A model generated the notes under the pieces. That model was not told the DNA's origin and searched no databases. It worked only from the letters and a program-made list of their open reading frames with translations. From Panicum virgatum (taxonomy: Eukaryota > Streptophyta > Magnoliopsida > Poales > Poaceae), in NCBI RefSeq assembly GCF_016808335.1, contig NC_053147.1, forward strand, positions 18,834,913-18,898,912: a stretch of DNA of 64,000 bases. Reading direction: 5' to 3'. The translations under genes were made by a program, and so were the position numbers. This document shows, in pieces, positions 23,066 to 35,275 of this stretch. Every line of letters starts with the position of its first letter. Within the stretch, counting starts at the first letter, position 1.

Positions 23066-26000
23066 TTGGCCGCGTATGAGGCCAAATCCGATCAGCTGTA
23101 CTACACCACCCGATTTGTTGATGGGCTTAAAAGTGATATTCGTTCTGTAGTAGTCATTCAGCGACCTCCCGATTTGGATACTGCTTGCATGCTCGCTCTT
23201 TTGCAGGAAGAGGTGCTGGACCGTAACAAGTCTCGTGACTTTGCTCGTGTTGATTATTCGGCACGCTCATCAGCAAAAGTGCCGCTTCCATTGCCTTTGC
23301 CTCCATTGTCGGACAAGAATCTGCCTCAGTCTGCTTCTGATGGCCTCCGTGTTCCTGATCCTTGCAGAAGCCGTGTCTCAGATGACAAGTTATCGGCTCT
23401 GCGTGCTTATCGTCGTGCTAAAGGCTTGTGTGTCAAATGTGCTGAGAAATGGAGCCGCGACCACAAGTGCCCTGAAGTTGTGCAGTTGCATGTCATCCAG
23501 GAGCTCTATGATTTGATTCCGTTCGAGGATGAACACTCTAAGGAGGATTTTTCTCAACCGGGTTCTGGGCAGTTGTTTTTGTCTCTGTCTGAAGCTGCTC
23601 TCACTGGTGTGGAGGCTCCAAGGACTATGAGATTTAAAGGGTTAATCCAGAATCAAGAGGTACTTGTGTTGATCGATTCTGGTAGTTCTCACACGTTTAT
23701 TAGTGATACTGTTGCTGCTCAGCTCTCTGGTCTGTCCCCTCTGCCTCATTCTCTGAATGTATTGGTGGCCAATGGTAACAAAATGTCGTGTCAGTCTCAG
23801 TTACTTGGTGCTCAGTGGTCTTTGCAAGATTGCCATTTCACTTCTGATATGAAGGTGATTTCCTTATCTCATTATGACATTATTTTTGGAATGGATTGGT
23901 TAGAATCCTTTAGTCCGATGAAAGTGCACTGGAAGCATAAATGGATGTCTATTCCTTACCAAGGAGCTTCTGTGATTTTGCAAGGCCTAGTGCCTGAATT
24001 GCCTGAAAATTATGTAGTGGAAGTATGTGCTGTGCTTGTCACAGATTCAGTTCTTCAGGACTTACAGGTGCCTCCTGATTTGGCTGCCCTACTACACCAG
24101 TATGCTGATGTTTTTCAACCACCTAGTGGTCTGCCACCCTCTAGACACTATGATCATGAGATTCCATTAATTGATGGTGCTTCTCCGGTATCTGTTAGGC
24201 CCTACAGGTATCCTCCAGCTGTCAAGGATGAAATTGAAAGGCAAATCATTAAGATGCTTCAAGAAGGTATTATTCAGCACAGTACTAGTCCTTTTTCTTC
24301 TTCTGTTCTCCTGGTGAAAAAGAAGGATCAATTCTGGAGATTTTGTGTTGACTTCAGACATCTGAATGCCATCACATTGAAATGCATGTATCCAGTGCCT
24401 CTAATTGATGATTTTTTGGATGAACTTGGCAAGGCCAGTTGGTTTACTAGCTTGGATCTTACAGCTGGATATCACCAAGTCAGGCTGAAACCTGGTGAAG
24501 CTTATAAAACTGCATTTCAGACTCATACAGGCCATTATGAATTTAGAGTTATGGCGTTTGGGTTGTCTGGTGCTCCTGGTACCTTCCAAAAGGCAATGAA
24601 TTCAACTTTAGCACCATTACTGCGAAAATATGTGTTGGTGTTTTTTTATGACATCCTCATTTATAGCAACTCTTATGCTGAGCACTTGGAACATATTCAG
24701 CAAGTCTTACAACTTTTGCAGTAGGATCAATGGAAAGTTAAGTTGTCTAAGTGTGCTTTTGCCCAGAGACAAGTCCCCTATCTTGGTCATGTCATTAGTG
24801 AACATGGAGTTGCAACTGATCCAGGTAAAGTATCAGCTATGATGAATTGGCCAGTGCCTGCAAATGTCAAGGAGTTGAGAGGGTTTCTTGGGCTAGCTGG
24901 TTATTATAGGAAATTTGTGAGGCATTTTGGGATCATTGCTAAGCCACTTACTGAGCTCCTCAAGAAAGGTGTAGTGTATGTGTGGACTTCTAAACACCAA
25001 AGGGCTTTTCAGACCTTGCAGCAAGCTCTCAGTTCTGCACCTGTTTTCGCCTTGCCTGATTTTTCAGTTCCCTTTTGTATTGAATTTGATGCAAGTGGAG
25101 TGGGAATTGGGGAAGTTCTTTTGCAGAAGGGTCATCTTCTAGCTTATATTAGCAAAGCTCTTGGTCCAAGATCTAGAGGCCTTTCTACCTATGAGAAGGA
25201 GTATCTGGCTATTCTAGAGGTTGTTCATCAGCAGAGGCATTTTTGCTAAGTTTTTCATTTATACAGATCAGAAGAGCTTAGTGCAGCTGTCTGAGCAGAG
25301 ACTCCATACTCCCTAGCAACAAAAAGTGTTTGCTAAGTTGTTGGGGCTTCAGTACAAGATCATTTATGAGAAATGAGTGGATAACAGGGTGGCTGATGCG
25401 CTTTCCAGGAGGTCTGCTGTCGATTCTGAATGTCTGGTTATTTCTTCTTCTGCTCCAGTGTGGTTGGAATTGGTAACAACTTCTTATGCTCATGATGTTC
25501 TGGCCCAAAATATGATTGCTAAGTTGGTTTTGGATCCTGCATCAGTTCCTGGGGTTTCTTGGAGGGATGATATTCTTCGTTATAAGAATAGGATTTGGGT
25601 TGGTCAGGATGACAGTTTTTATTCCAAACTTGTGACAGCTATGCACTCTACAGCTTTGGGTGGCCACTCTGGTGTACCTGTCACCTACAAGCGTATGAAG
25701 CAGCTATTTGCATGGACTGGGATGAAAAAATTTGTGTAGCAGTTTGTGCAATCCTGTTTGGTCTGTCAGCAAGCAAAACCAGATCGTACTAAATTACCCG
25801 GGCTCCTCCAGCTACTCCCAGTGCCTACTTCAACTTGGCAGGTGATTTCGATGGATTTTGTTGAAGGTTTGCCTAAATCCAGTGGTTATGATTGTATCAT
25901 GGTGGTGGTCGACCTTTTCTCCAAATATGCTCATTTTCTGCCTATCAAGCTTCCTTTTACAGCTCTGTCTATCGCCAAAGTGTTTCACCATCAGGTTTAT

Positions 26001-26978
26001 CGGCTGCATGGCCTGCCCACTTCCATTGTGTCTGATCGCGACCGTGTCTTTACCAGCAAGCTGTGGCGTGAGCTGTTTCGTTTGGCCAATGTTCACTTAA
26101 GTATGAGTACCGCTTATCACCTACAATCAGATGGACAAACCGAACGTGTCAACCAGTGCCTCGAAACATTCTTGCGTTGTTTCGTTCATGCGTGCCCATC
26201 ATCCTGGAGTCAGTGGATTTCTTTGGCTGAGTTCTGGTATAATACTAGTTCTCATTCTGCTACAACCAAGTCTCCCTTTCTAGTGTTGTATGGTTATGAG
26301 CCTCGGCACTTTGGTATTTCTTCAGACATGGCAATTGGTTCTGCTAGTCTCTCTGACTGGCTCTCGGAGCGTCAGTTGATGAATGATCTGGTCCATCAGC
26401 ATCTGCTCCGTGCCAAGGACCGCATGAAGAAACAATCGGACAAAAATCGTTCAGAACGGGTCTTCCAAGTTGATGACTGGGTTTTTCTTAAAGCTCAATC
26501 TTATGTTCAGTCCTCATTATCTGCAAGTGCTAATCAGAAGTTGGCCTTCAAGTTTTTTGGGCCCTATCGCGTGGTTGCCAGGATTGGTTCTGTCGCATAC
26601 AAGTTGCAGCTTCCTTCATCATCATCGGTTCATCCTGTCTTTCATGTGTCCCAACTGAAGAAACTAGTGGGTGATCATCATCAGGTGACATATGATCTTC
26701 CTAATGATCAGTTTCTCTGGAGTATTCCTGAGGCCATCTTGCAGCGCCGTTCTGTCATTCATGGTGTCCGACCGGTGGTGCAGCTACTCATTAAGTGGTC
26801 TCACGTTCCTGCATCATTGGCGACTTGGGAGGATGCTACAACTCTGCAGCAGCAGTTTCCGTTCACCGTTGTTTGGGGACAACCAGCACGTCAAGAGGGA
26901 GGGGGTGTTAGCTGTGCCACTCGGCCCACTCGGCCCAGGAAAGCAAGCTCGAGGGTTTTCTGCCCAGAGTGGCAGTAG
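23066..26978 (+). pseudogene. Chromovirus gag-end/pol polyprotein, broken
   Basis: The first frame (to 24724) holds the end of gag with a cysteine-histidine knuckle (CVKCAEKWSRDHKC), the protease motif VLIDSGSSHTFI, and reverse transcriptase blocks (RFCVDFRHLNAIT; SLDLTAGYHQVRL). The catalytic motif reads FFYDILIYS at about 24641-24667, where the family has FFDDILIYS. A TAG at 24722 interrupts it; RNase H follows (FCIEFDASGVGIG; 24743-25249) and then a shift. Integrase starts at 25377-25739 (ALGGHSGVPVTYKRM) and, after another TAG at 25737, continues to 26978 with CLVCQQAK, SMDFVEGLPKS, and SDGQTERVNQ. A chromodomain-like end (VQLLIKWSHVPASLATWE) closes it and runs into the 3' LTR. Confidence 0.88.
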
Positions 26979-27147
26979 GTGTGCGTGTGTGAGAGCCCTG
27001 GCTATATGTATGCGTGGAGAGGATGAAGATGGCATGAACAAGCTTGTAACAAACAAACGTATCTAAGCTGTCCTCTACTGTTCCTCCGATCCCAAATTCT
27101 TCTAGCCTTTTCCCTGATCTACTTCTCCTCTACTCCGATTGCTAACA
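26906..27147 (+). repeat. 3' LTR of the chromovirus
   Basis: Direct repeat of 21867-22138, shorter by about 30 bp near its left end. Confidence 0.9.
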
Positions 27148-27152
27148 CTGAG

Positions 27153-28328
27153 CTTCAGATTCTTCAGAACATTTGTTACAATAATAGTGTAAACTGCATA
27201 CGGAAAGATTGTCATCCTCAAACGAGACAAAAAAATGTTGTAGGATCGTTTGGCAACTCAGGAGATCTTCCTGGGATGATTTGCTATTTTGATCTTGGAC
27301 TGACCCAGTTGCTGGCTCCAGTCGTGACCTCAAGACATGTAACTCCACACACTTCTTCAATTGGTTCAGAGTTCAGACTGAATCAGCTTATTCCTGCTCT
27401 TCTGTCTTGCCTGCAATGACTATTCAGGTTCAGGTTTCTTTCTTCAGCTAGAAGAGAAGCGCTCTTGCACAAGCTTCAGAGGCGAAGTCGATGGACCATC
27501 GTTGGGCAAAATCTGGCGCCATCCTGTTGCCCACCGTTGCAAATGCAAGTTGCAGATACTTGCAGCGGGGCTTGCTAGTGAAGCTGCTGACGACGCGTTC
27601 CCACCTTCATTCTGGTGGGTGAGCTTGGATGATGGAGCGCGGGTTGGAATCGCGAGGCCCTATCCCGCCAAGCAATCGCCCTCTGAACACCCAGATTCAT
27701 CAAGGTTTCCACTCTTCTGCTCCTCGCAACTACTGGCCGCCGTGGGCTCGCGTGCCCGGGCGGCGCGCTTGTGCTCGCACACTGGCTGGGCATGGCGGCT
27801 ATGGTTCTGTACCGCGCATTCGAGTATAGTGCCGATCCCGATGCAATGGCGCCAATGAGACGACGGCTAGAGCACAGTGTTTTGCGTGATGAGCTCGCGG
27901 CGGGGTTATGGTGGCCTCGGACGCCGCTGCACAAGGCAAGATGACGTGCAGAGGATTCAACTTGTTGGTGCGCTGGTCCTTGCGCGTTGTATCGGCTGTC
28001 GCCGCTGCCGACGCCCCGGCCAGGCATCTATGAAGAACGTGGCAACAGGACAGAGGGCATCCTCGAGCAGCGAGCGTGGCCGCCGTCGAGCTCCACCGCT
28101 CGCCATCCTGGCTGCTTGCGCCCGACATCCGCCATTCGGGGCTCCCGAGACCAGCAACGACCTCAGACTGCGACGATGTCTAATCCGGGCCGCACATGTC
28201 TGATCGAACGGCCATGAAGACACAAGGGGTGGACGGTAAATCCATAAATGTAATACCGTCCACCCCGACCCCGTCTGGCCCTCCACGAGGGAAGAAAATC
28301 CGGTGGACCCCGGACGCCTCCGTGTGCC
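27153..28328. other. Spacer with a diverged duplicate, no gene recognised
   Basis: 27690-27840 is a diverged copy of 21590-21780. In both, the minus strand can encode a short RTIAAxPxQC-like peptide, but no longer homology is evident. The minus-strand frame 27142-27360 (SVQDQNSKSSQEDLLSCQ) has no family I recognise. The GC-rich part from 27650 to 28200 has overlapping open frames on both strands, as expected from composition. Confidence 0.4.
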
Positions 28329-28626
28329 TAAAGATGTCCAAACGTGCAGCCCGGCCCGACACTACACTAATACTATTTGACACTGACACTATTCCGCACT
28401 ACATTACTCGACACTAACCCTTAGTCGTGCCGTGCCGTGTGGCACTGCGTGCTGGCCACTCGGCCCAGGCACTACACTATAGGCACTTAACCGTGCCGTG
28501 TCGTGCCGGCGGCACGGTTAGCACGCCGTGCTAGTGCCGGCCCAGGCACTACCACCACAAAAAAGGCTCAAAACACTCAAAATTCGGGTGAGCGTGAGAG
28601 GCGAGAGGTGAGCGTGAGAGGCGTCA

Positions 28627-31600
28627 TGTGACACCTCAGGTGTCTAGTAGTTAAATTAAAGTTTAGTGTGTGAATGATGTGTTTAATTCTTGTCTGATTG
28701 CTAAAAATTTGCAGTGCAAAGTTAGGGGTATTTATGTAATTTTAGAAAATTACAAGCCCCCTTTTTGCAAATGTTTTGACTTAGGAGGTATTTTCAACTT
28801 TTTGAAGGGCTTTCTTGCAAATGTGCAATAATAGTTATTTTAGTAGCATTGTTGCATTTCAGCCCAAAAATATTATAATTTTTGCTATTAAAAGTATTTT
28901 TCCTTAATGGAATAGTGTTATTTTGAAATCATAAAAATATCTTCAAAATCTTTGATCTAGTGAAAATTTGCATAACATGAAAGTTGTAGATCTTGAAAAA
29001 TGGAACAACTTTCATGTTGGGCACTTTTTCATTTGAGCCCTAATTTAGTGGGAAATTTTAGTTTACAGATAACCCCCCTAAACTTTTCTATTTTTGCAAC
29101 CAAGTCCTCCAGTCCTTCTTCGACCTCCAGCCTTCCCGGAGTTCCAGCGGCGCCGCCCTGCCGCCGGTTTTCCGCCCACCGGCCGCTCTTGCCGCCGTTT
29201 AGCGCGCCGCTGAGCCTCCCTGCCTTTCCCTGGCCCCACTCCCTCCACTTACTGGCACCTCCTCTCTCTCCACGTCAAGCTACGCCGCCGAGCCGCCCTT
29301 GTTTTCCCCTTTCCGGCAAGCGCGCCGCCGCGGGAAGTCACCCCTGCCCCTGTTTGGCACCTCCACCGACTCCACGTGCCGCGCGCAAGCTCCTGCCGCC
29401 ACCAGCGCCGCCCCTGCTGGCCTCCATGCCTCGCGCCACGCCGCCCCGAAGCTCCCCTGCATCGACACCCCACCGATTCTCCCTTTTCTCCTATCAAACT
29501 CGATCCCCATGCTCCTCTTGTGCTCATCCTCCTTTCTGTTGCCTATAAAAGGCCCAGACCAAGCCTCATCGCCGGCCAAAGACCGCCGCCGCCTTCCTCC
29601 AACTCCGACGAGCCCCTGCCCATCGTGGACCTGCCGCTCCAGACCCTCCCTGAACCCCACGACCTCCCAGTTAGCTTTGCCTTGCTCCCACGAAGCTCAC
29701 CAGCCCCTTCTCCCCGCCAATCCCTCACCGGAGCACCGCCTCCGCCGACGCCAACTGCCGCCGACCGCCGGAGTACACGGAGCCGCCACCTCAGACCTCC
29801 TCCGACCCTCTTAACCCCCTAGAAAGCTTCACCATGGCTTCACGAAGCTTTACCCCCACCTCTCGTCGTCGATCCCTGCCGGAACATCGCCGCCGTCGAG
29901 CACACCTCCGCCGCCGTGCCCTGCTCCCTGCCGACGAGCCTCCTCCGGCTGTCCCGCGCCCCATCCAAACCTACCCAGAGGTTCGCCTCGACCTCCTCAT
30001 GCTCCCTAGCCCCTCAGCCCTCGCCGCCGGTGACCCCCCTCGCCGGAGCACGGCCGGCCCCCTTCCCTGTCTCATTCTTCCTTGAGCCAGGGACCCATTT
30101 GTAAGGGTTAAAAATGTTCCAAGGTCTTTTCTATAAAAAGTTCTTTTCTTTCTCTAGTGAACATTGAAAAATCAGAAAAATGTGAAATTAATTTTGTTTT
30201 GTTCCTTGTGAGTAGCTCTACATGATGATGCTATAAGTTTAATTTGAAATTTTGTATAATTGGTTTTAAAAATAGGGTTAGGATTTGGCTTCTTTTACTT
30301 ATATCTTTATTTCCAAAGCTCTATTTTGACTATGCTTTTGACCACATACTCTTTACCATGTGTCAAACTCTAAATTTCCAAAGCAAAATTTTCTTCTCTT
30401 TATATTGTTTAAAGATTTATTAAAAACCTTTCTGTAATTTATTTTGTTGAAATAAAAAACCCCTTTTTCACGTCATTTTATGGAATTTATTGTGTTCCCT
30501 TTTACTCCATAAATGACTGCCCAGTAAATGGAAAATGAAATAGTTGTTTTCTTGACTTGAGTTTTATGGGTTTTCAACTTTTTAGTGAAGGAAAGCTATA
30601 CTCAAGCACTTCACTAATTTACATTTACTGCATTGCATATAAAAATAACGTCGTTAGCCGACGGAACATACGAGTTTATCCAGAAACCAGACGGGGATTT
30701 CTCCGAAGCTCAGGCCAATATTGTTGAATTAACTGAAGCCCCGAACTCTAATTCGGAAGGATCAAACTTCACTGACTTTATAGACATCACTAAAGGCAAG
30801 CCCCGGTGCATAATCCTATTATTTTATGCAACTTATTACTATTTTCTTGTGCATCTAAGTTATTAGAGTTGAATGAAAATCTAGATGCATAATCTTAGGT
30901 ACCTATTGTTTGAACACTAGAAATAGAGTCCGACTAGATGCTTTGCGAATAGAACCGGTAAAAATCGGGTGATTTTCTGTCACTTACGAGATTTATAGGA
31001 GTTGATTACTTACTTTATGCAATCACTATAAGGACCATGGATGGATTGGGATATAAGTTTCATGGTGGTAATCCGTCTGTGTTGATAAAATTTGATAAGA
31101 CCGCAGTGTGTGGTAGTGTTGGTTAAGCGTTTGAAAGTACTAGCCACATGCCGTAAATATAGTACGCGGTAAGCCTAGTAACTTCTCGGCTCGGCAAGTG
31201 GACATACCTCCCACTCTCTCTTAGGGATAGGATGAATAAAATGAATTAGATGGAACTTGTAGTGCTACAATACGACTATGAGGGACGAGGTGAGTGCCCT
31301 ATTGTCGGGGAGAGTGGCCCTGTCCATGAATCGGAATGTGAAGCCAACGGTTACTTGGGAGTGACCCAATGGTGCTCCAAGCGTGTGTGTTAGGTTTACC
31401 TTGCAAGGATGAAATTCGGTTCGAACTGTTCTGCCGCTCACGGATATTGAGACTGCTTAATCTCTTTTCCACATAGAGTAAGAAGTGAAACAAGGATGAT
31501 TCTCAATTTTGTTGGATGCAAATAATTCTTCTCTACCATACTTGTATAGATAGGTGCAAACCTAGAATGGTTAATGAAACTAGAACCTGAAAGCTAGAAC

Positions 31601-32242
31601 TTGAAATTAAGGACATACTCTTTGTAGCTTTTCATCAAAAGAAACCCCAGAACCTTCACAAACTTTGCATGTCTAGTTAAAGGGATGTTTTATACCCTTA
31701 GCCGGGTTAGCCTTGTTGAGTATTAGTATACTCAGGCTTGCTTGTGGCCTTGTTTTCAGGAATAACTTTGGAAGATCCAAACACTAGTTTAACTTGGCCT
31801 AGTGTTTTACCTCCTGGCTAGTATTTGGAATGGGATCCATCTTCAACCAGCTATAACTTGGCTGAATGATGTCATGCTTGGGCTTACCATGACATCAACC
31901 CTATGATGTTTGGTATAAACGTGTGTTCTTTCCGCTGCAGAACTCCTCTTTTATACTTAGTTGCTGTAGAACTTTTTCTAACTTTCTTTTTAGTTAAGCT
32001 AGAATTTCAACTTTCTAGCTTCACTTTGATGTAAATTATACCCTTACTTATGTGATGTAAAATATTGTGAAATTATTGTACCTCTGATTCGCCTTCGTGC
32101 GGGATGTATACTTGTGTTACGATCCGATATTCCAGTGGTTTTATCTGGATTTTTACCCGACAGACCGGTGATTATACCAGCCGAGGTGCAATTAGGTGTT
32201 TAGTGCACTTAATCTGGTGTAATTCAGACTGATTCTGCCACA
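28627..32242 (+). mobile_element. Solo LTR B, about 3.6 kb
   Basis: Starts TGTGACACCT and ends TTCTGCCACA, with a perfect 5-bp duplication CGTCA on both sides (28622-28626, 32243-32247). It has no second LTR or internal domain. It shares with solo LTR A the string AACTTTCATGTTGG near the left, the GC-rich tract (29100-30090), the GKPR micro-ORF and the same right end. A TATA-like TATAAAAGG lies at about 29543. Confidence 0.85.
30633..30866 (+). CDS. Conserved micro-ORF of solo LTR B
   Basis: Counterpart of the micro-ORF in solo LTR A. It has LADGTYEF, VELTEAPNS and GKPR in the same order over about 50 codons, then runs past GKPR into a hydrophobic extension that A and C lack at the same point. 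Translation is unproven. Confidence 0.3.
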   Translation: MHIKITSLADGTYEFIQKPDGDFSEAQANIVELTEAPNSNSEGSNFTDFIDITKGKPRCIILLFYATYYYFLVHLSY

Positions 32243-34525
32243 CGTCATTCGTGACATATATACGTCGGTCGCTGTAATGGGTCTTAAGTGGGCTCCCGGT
32301 CCAGTAAACCTGTAAGGCTAACGACTAGTAGATCAGTTCTAATGGCTAATATCAAATATGTACCATGCTAGATCCGTGCCAACCCATTATTCGTATCGTG
32401 TCCGTGCCGGCACTGTGTGCTGGGGGTTCGGCCCACACACTACACTGTACCATGTTCGTGCTATGACTGACACTAAACCTATCGTGACGTGCCGTGTCGT
32501 GTTCGTACAGTGTTTTTTAATGTCGTGCCCCGTGCCGCAGCATCGTGCCGGCCCATTTAGACATCTATACGTGCGCCCCCACCGGCACCCGGATGCTCAC
32601 CACCTCTGTATCTAGCATCCGATGACTGCTGCAGATCTGCATCTATTCCCACGCGATGCAATCATTGCTCAATTCCGTCCTCCGCTTCGTCCAGCCCTTC
32701 GCTCGCTCCATTATTCCCCTCAAAGCAAGAACTTGTGCCACTCACTCTGCTACCGTGCTACGTACAGCCAACAGCTAGCCACACAACCAAGAGAAGCCAT
32801 GAAGAAGACGGTCGTCCTGTACCCGGGCCTCTCCATCAGCCACTTCGTCGCCATGGTGCAGCTCGCCGACGCCCTCCTGGCAGAGGGCTACGCCGTGATC
32901 GTCGCGTACATCGACCCCACCCTCACGGGAGACATCGCCTTGCCCGCCGTCGTCGACCGCCTCGTCGCCTCCAAGCCGTCCGTGGCCTTCCACAGGCTCC
33001 CTCGCATCCAGGACGCCCGCGCCTTCGCCCACGGCGCCAATTTCATCGCCAGCTACAGCGATTTCATGGGAAGGTTCGACGAGCACCTCCGCGACTTCCT
33101 CCTGTCCATGCCGCCCAGCAGCGTCCACGCCCTGGTCGTGAACATGATGTCCTTCGGGGTCCTCGGCGGCGTCGCCGACGAGCTCGGGATCCCGGGGTAC
33201 ACCTTTTTCCCCTCCAACGCCTCCGCGCTCGCCACGTCCGTCCAGGTCTCGGCGATCCGTGCGGAAGGCTGGCCGAGTCTCCGAGAGCTGGGAGATGCGC
33301 CTCTCCACTTCCGTGGTGTCCCGCCCGTGCTGACTTCCCATCTCACCGCCGAAGTGCTCGAGGATCCAGGGAGCGAGGCGTACGGGGCGATGGCGAGCAT
33401 GTTCGGCAGGATACAAGAATCCCAAGGAATTCTAGCAAACACGTTTGGGTCGCTCGAGCCCCGTGCGGTGGGAGCTCTTGGCGACCTACGGTTTTCCCCC
33501 AAAATGCCCCCGCTGTACTGCGTCGGGCCACTGGTCGCCGGGTCCAGCGAGGCGAAAGAAGAGGAAAAGCATGAGTGCCTGACATGGCTCGACGAGCAAC
33601 CGGAGCGCAGCGTGGTGTTCCTCTGTTTCGGAGGCACTGGCTACGGCAGCCACTCGGCGGAGCAGCTGAAGGAGATGGCCATTGGCCTCGAGAAGTCCGG
33701 GCACCGGTTCCTATGGGTGGTGCGAGGCCCTACCCCCCAATGGCGACCCGGACCAGCCGTTGGACCCTCGCGCCGACCCAGACCTCGACGCCCTTCTGCC
33801 CGAGGGGTTCCTGGCGAGGACCCGTAGCCGCGGCCTCGTCGCCAAGCTGTGGGTGCCGCAGGTGGAGGTGCTCCGCCACGCGGCGACAGGGGATCACCGC
33901 CTGTGATGAGTGAATTGTCAACTGTGCGGTGTGATCGTGTGCTTGGTCTTTGGATTGCAGGTACACGGGCATCGAGTGTCGACGGGGAGCTGCCGTGGAG
34001 GTGCTGTGGCCGATGGACCGTGCGGTGGACGGCGGTGAAGGGCAGTCAGGACCGGAGCTCAGACCGGGCGGCAGCTCTGGCGTCCACTCCTGGATCGAGG
34101 GCGCAAGCGACGACGGAAGGCGGGTTTCTTGGTTTGCGTCACAAAACCAAGGAGGCGGACGGCGGTTGAAGACACCAAGTCGTGGAGGCACGGAAGTCGG
34201 TCTCGGGACTGATGGAGGCGACGGGCGTCGACGGCGTCTAGGGCTTCGCTGCGGGCGAGGAGGTGACGGGCGTCGGGCGGCGTCTAGGGCCGTCAGAAGG
34301 CCGAGGCGGGAACGGCGTCTAGGGCCACGGCGTGGAGGCGGGAATCTTCCCGCGCGTGAGGTTTTGGCGGTTTTCTCAAAACCGGCCACCTACCCGGGTT
34401 TCGCGGACCCTCCAAAACCGCGGACTGGATCTTCATCAAGACGGCGGCATCGTGGAGAAGACTTCGTTTCGAAGAAAGAACCTCGGCCGTCGGATGAGAT
34501 CGTGTACAGGGGGTGCTGCAGGCCA

Positions 34526-34606
34526 ACCGGTCTGACCGGTCCCTGGCACCGGTCTGACCGGTCTAACCAACCGGTCTGACCGGTCTATCGTACCGGTCTG
34601 ACCGGT
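34526..34606 (+). repeat. Four copies of ACCGGTCTGACCGGT
   Basis: Perfect 15-mers at 34526, 34548, 34570 and 34592, spaced exactly 22 bp apart, immediately upstream of a TATA box (34615). The 15-mer consists of two ACCGGT palindromes around a CTG centre. Confidence 0.9.
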
Positions 34607-35178
34607 CCCGAGGGTATAAATACCCCTTCATTTGTGTTAGGTTAATTGCGGCTTTTGTAATCTGTTCGTGGACTCCTCTGTTCTCCAGGCCGCCGCCCCT
34701 GTGTCTCCCTCCCTCTGTTCTTCTCTTTAGAGTAGGATTTAATTATGGATTTGTGAGACTTTGTATTGAATTTGATTGAGAAAGGAGACCCCATCCTCCT
34801 TGTGCCCTCTGGGCTTTTGAATCAATCCAATTCCGTCCCTCTTGTGCTTTTTGTAATGGATTTTCGTTTCGATTTTGATGCACTTGATTGCGACGGTTCG
34901 TAGAGCTCTTTGGAGTGATTCCCGTGCTTCTAGCTTCGTGCCAAACCCTCTAGAATCACGAGCTCTTCAGAATTGAAGTTCTTGAGCTTTTGAGAAAACC
35001 CCAATCCTTCTTGATCTCTCCTCGAATTCTCAAGATTTGTTGATCTTTAGGACGAGATCTCTTAGGGATATGTTCACGGGGTAGGGGCGAGGCTATCCCC
35101 CAAGTTTCATCGATTTTCGTGGTCGTTTGGTTGAGATTCATCGTTTGAATCCAAGTTTTCGGGGGTTTTCTGGGTGCC

Positions 35179-35275
35179 ACCGGTCAGACCGGTAGGCAAG
35201 ACCGGTCAGACCGATCTGCTAGTTTCTGAACAGCCGAGACCGGTCAGACCGGTCCAGTGCACCGGTCAGACCGGT
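35179..35275 (-). repeat. Four copies of ACCGGTCAGACCGGT, inverted relative to the first array
   Basis: Copies at 35179, 35201 (one mismatch at the end), 35239 and 35261; the 22-bp spacing recurs within each pair. The motif is the reverse complement of that at 34526-34606. Confidence 0.9.

Larger units (their letters stand above)
21867..27147 (+). mobile_element. Ty3/gypsy chromovirus with short LTRs (Reina-like)
   Basis: LTRs of 272 and 242 bp bound the element (21867-22138 and 26906-27147), flanked by CTAAG (21862-21866) and CTGAG (27148-27152), a five-base duplication with one change. A methionine-tRNA primer site TGGTATCAGAGC starts at 22142, and a purine tract AGAGGGAGGGGG precedes the 3' LTR. 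Order inside is gag, protease, reverse transcriptase, RNase H, integrase, chromodomain, which is the chromovirus order. Multiple stops and shifts mean it cannot move alone. Confidence 0.9.
28329..32569. mobile_element. hAT-like MITE split by solo LTR B
   Basis: The ends are imperfect inverted repeats TAAAGATGTCCAAACG and CCATTTAGACATCTATA, with GCCCGGCCCGACAC-like subterminal wording typical of grass hAT elements. Flanks are CGTGTGCC (28321-28328) and CGTGCGCC (32570-32577), an 8-bp duplication with one change. Without the inserted LTR it would be about 620 bp. No coding capacity. Confidence 0.7.

Noticed and set aside
29000..30104. Proline- and serine-rich frames in solo LTR B
   Set aside because: Low-complexity coding potential from GC-rich sequence, without a domain.
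32358..32615. Plus-strand frame before the UGT pseudogene
   Set aside because: It spans the right end of the hAT-like element and its target duplication; no homology.
34526..35275. Motif arrays considered as a CRISPR-like or satellite repeat
   Set aside because: Only four copies per array, with the motif itself partly palindromic, in plant nuclear DNA; no array-associated genes.
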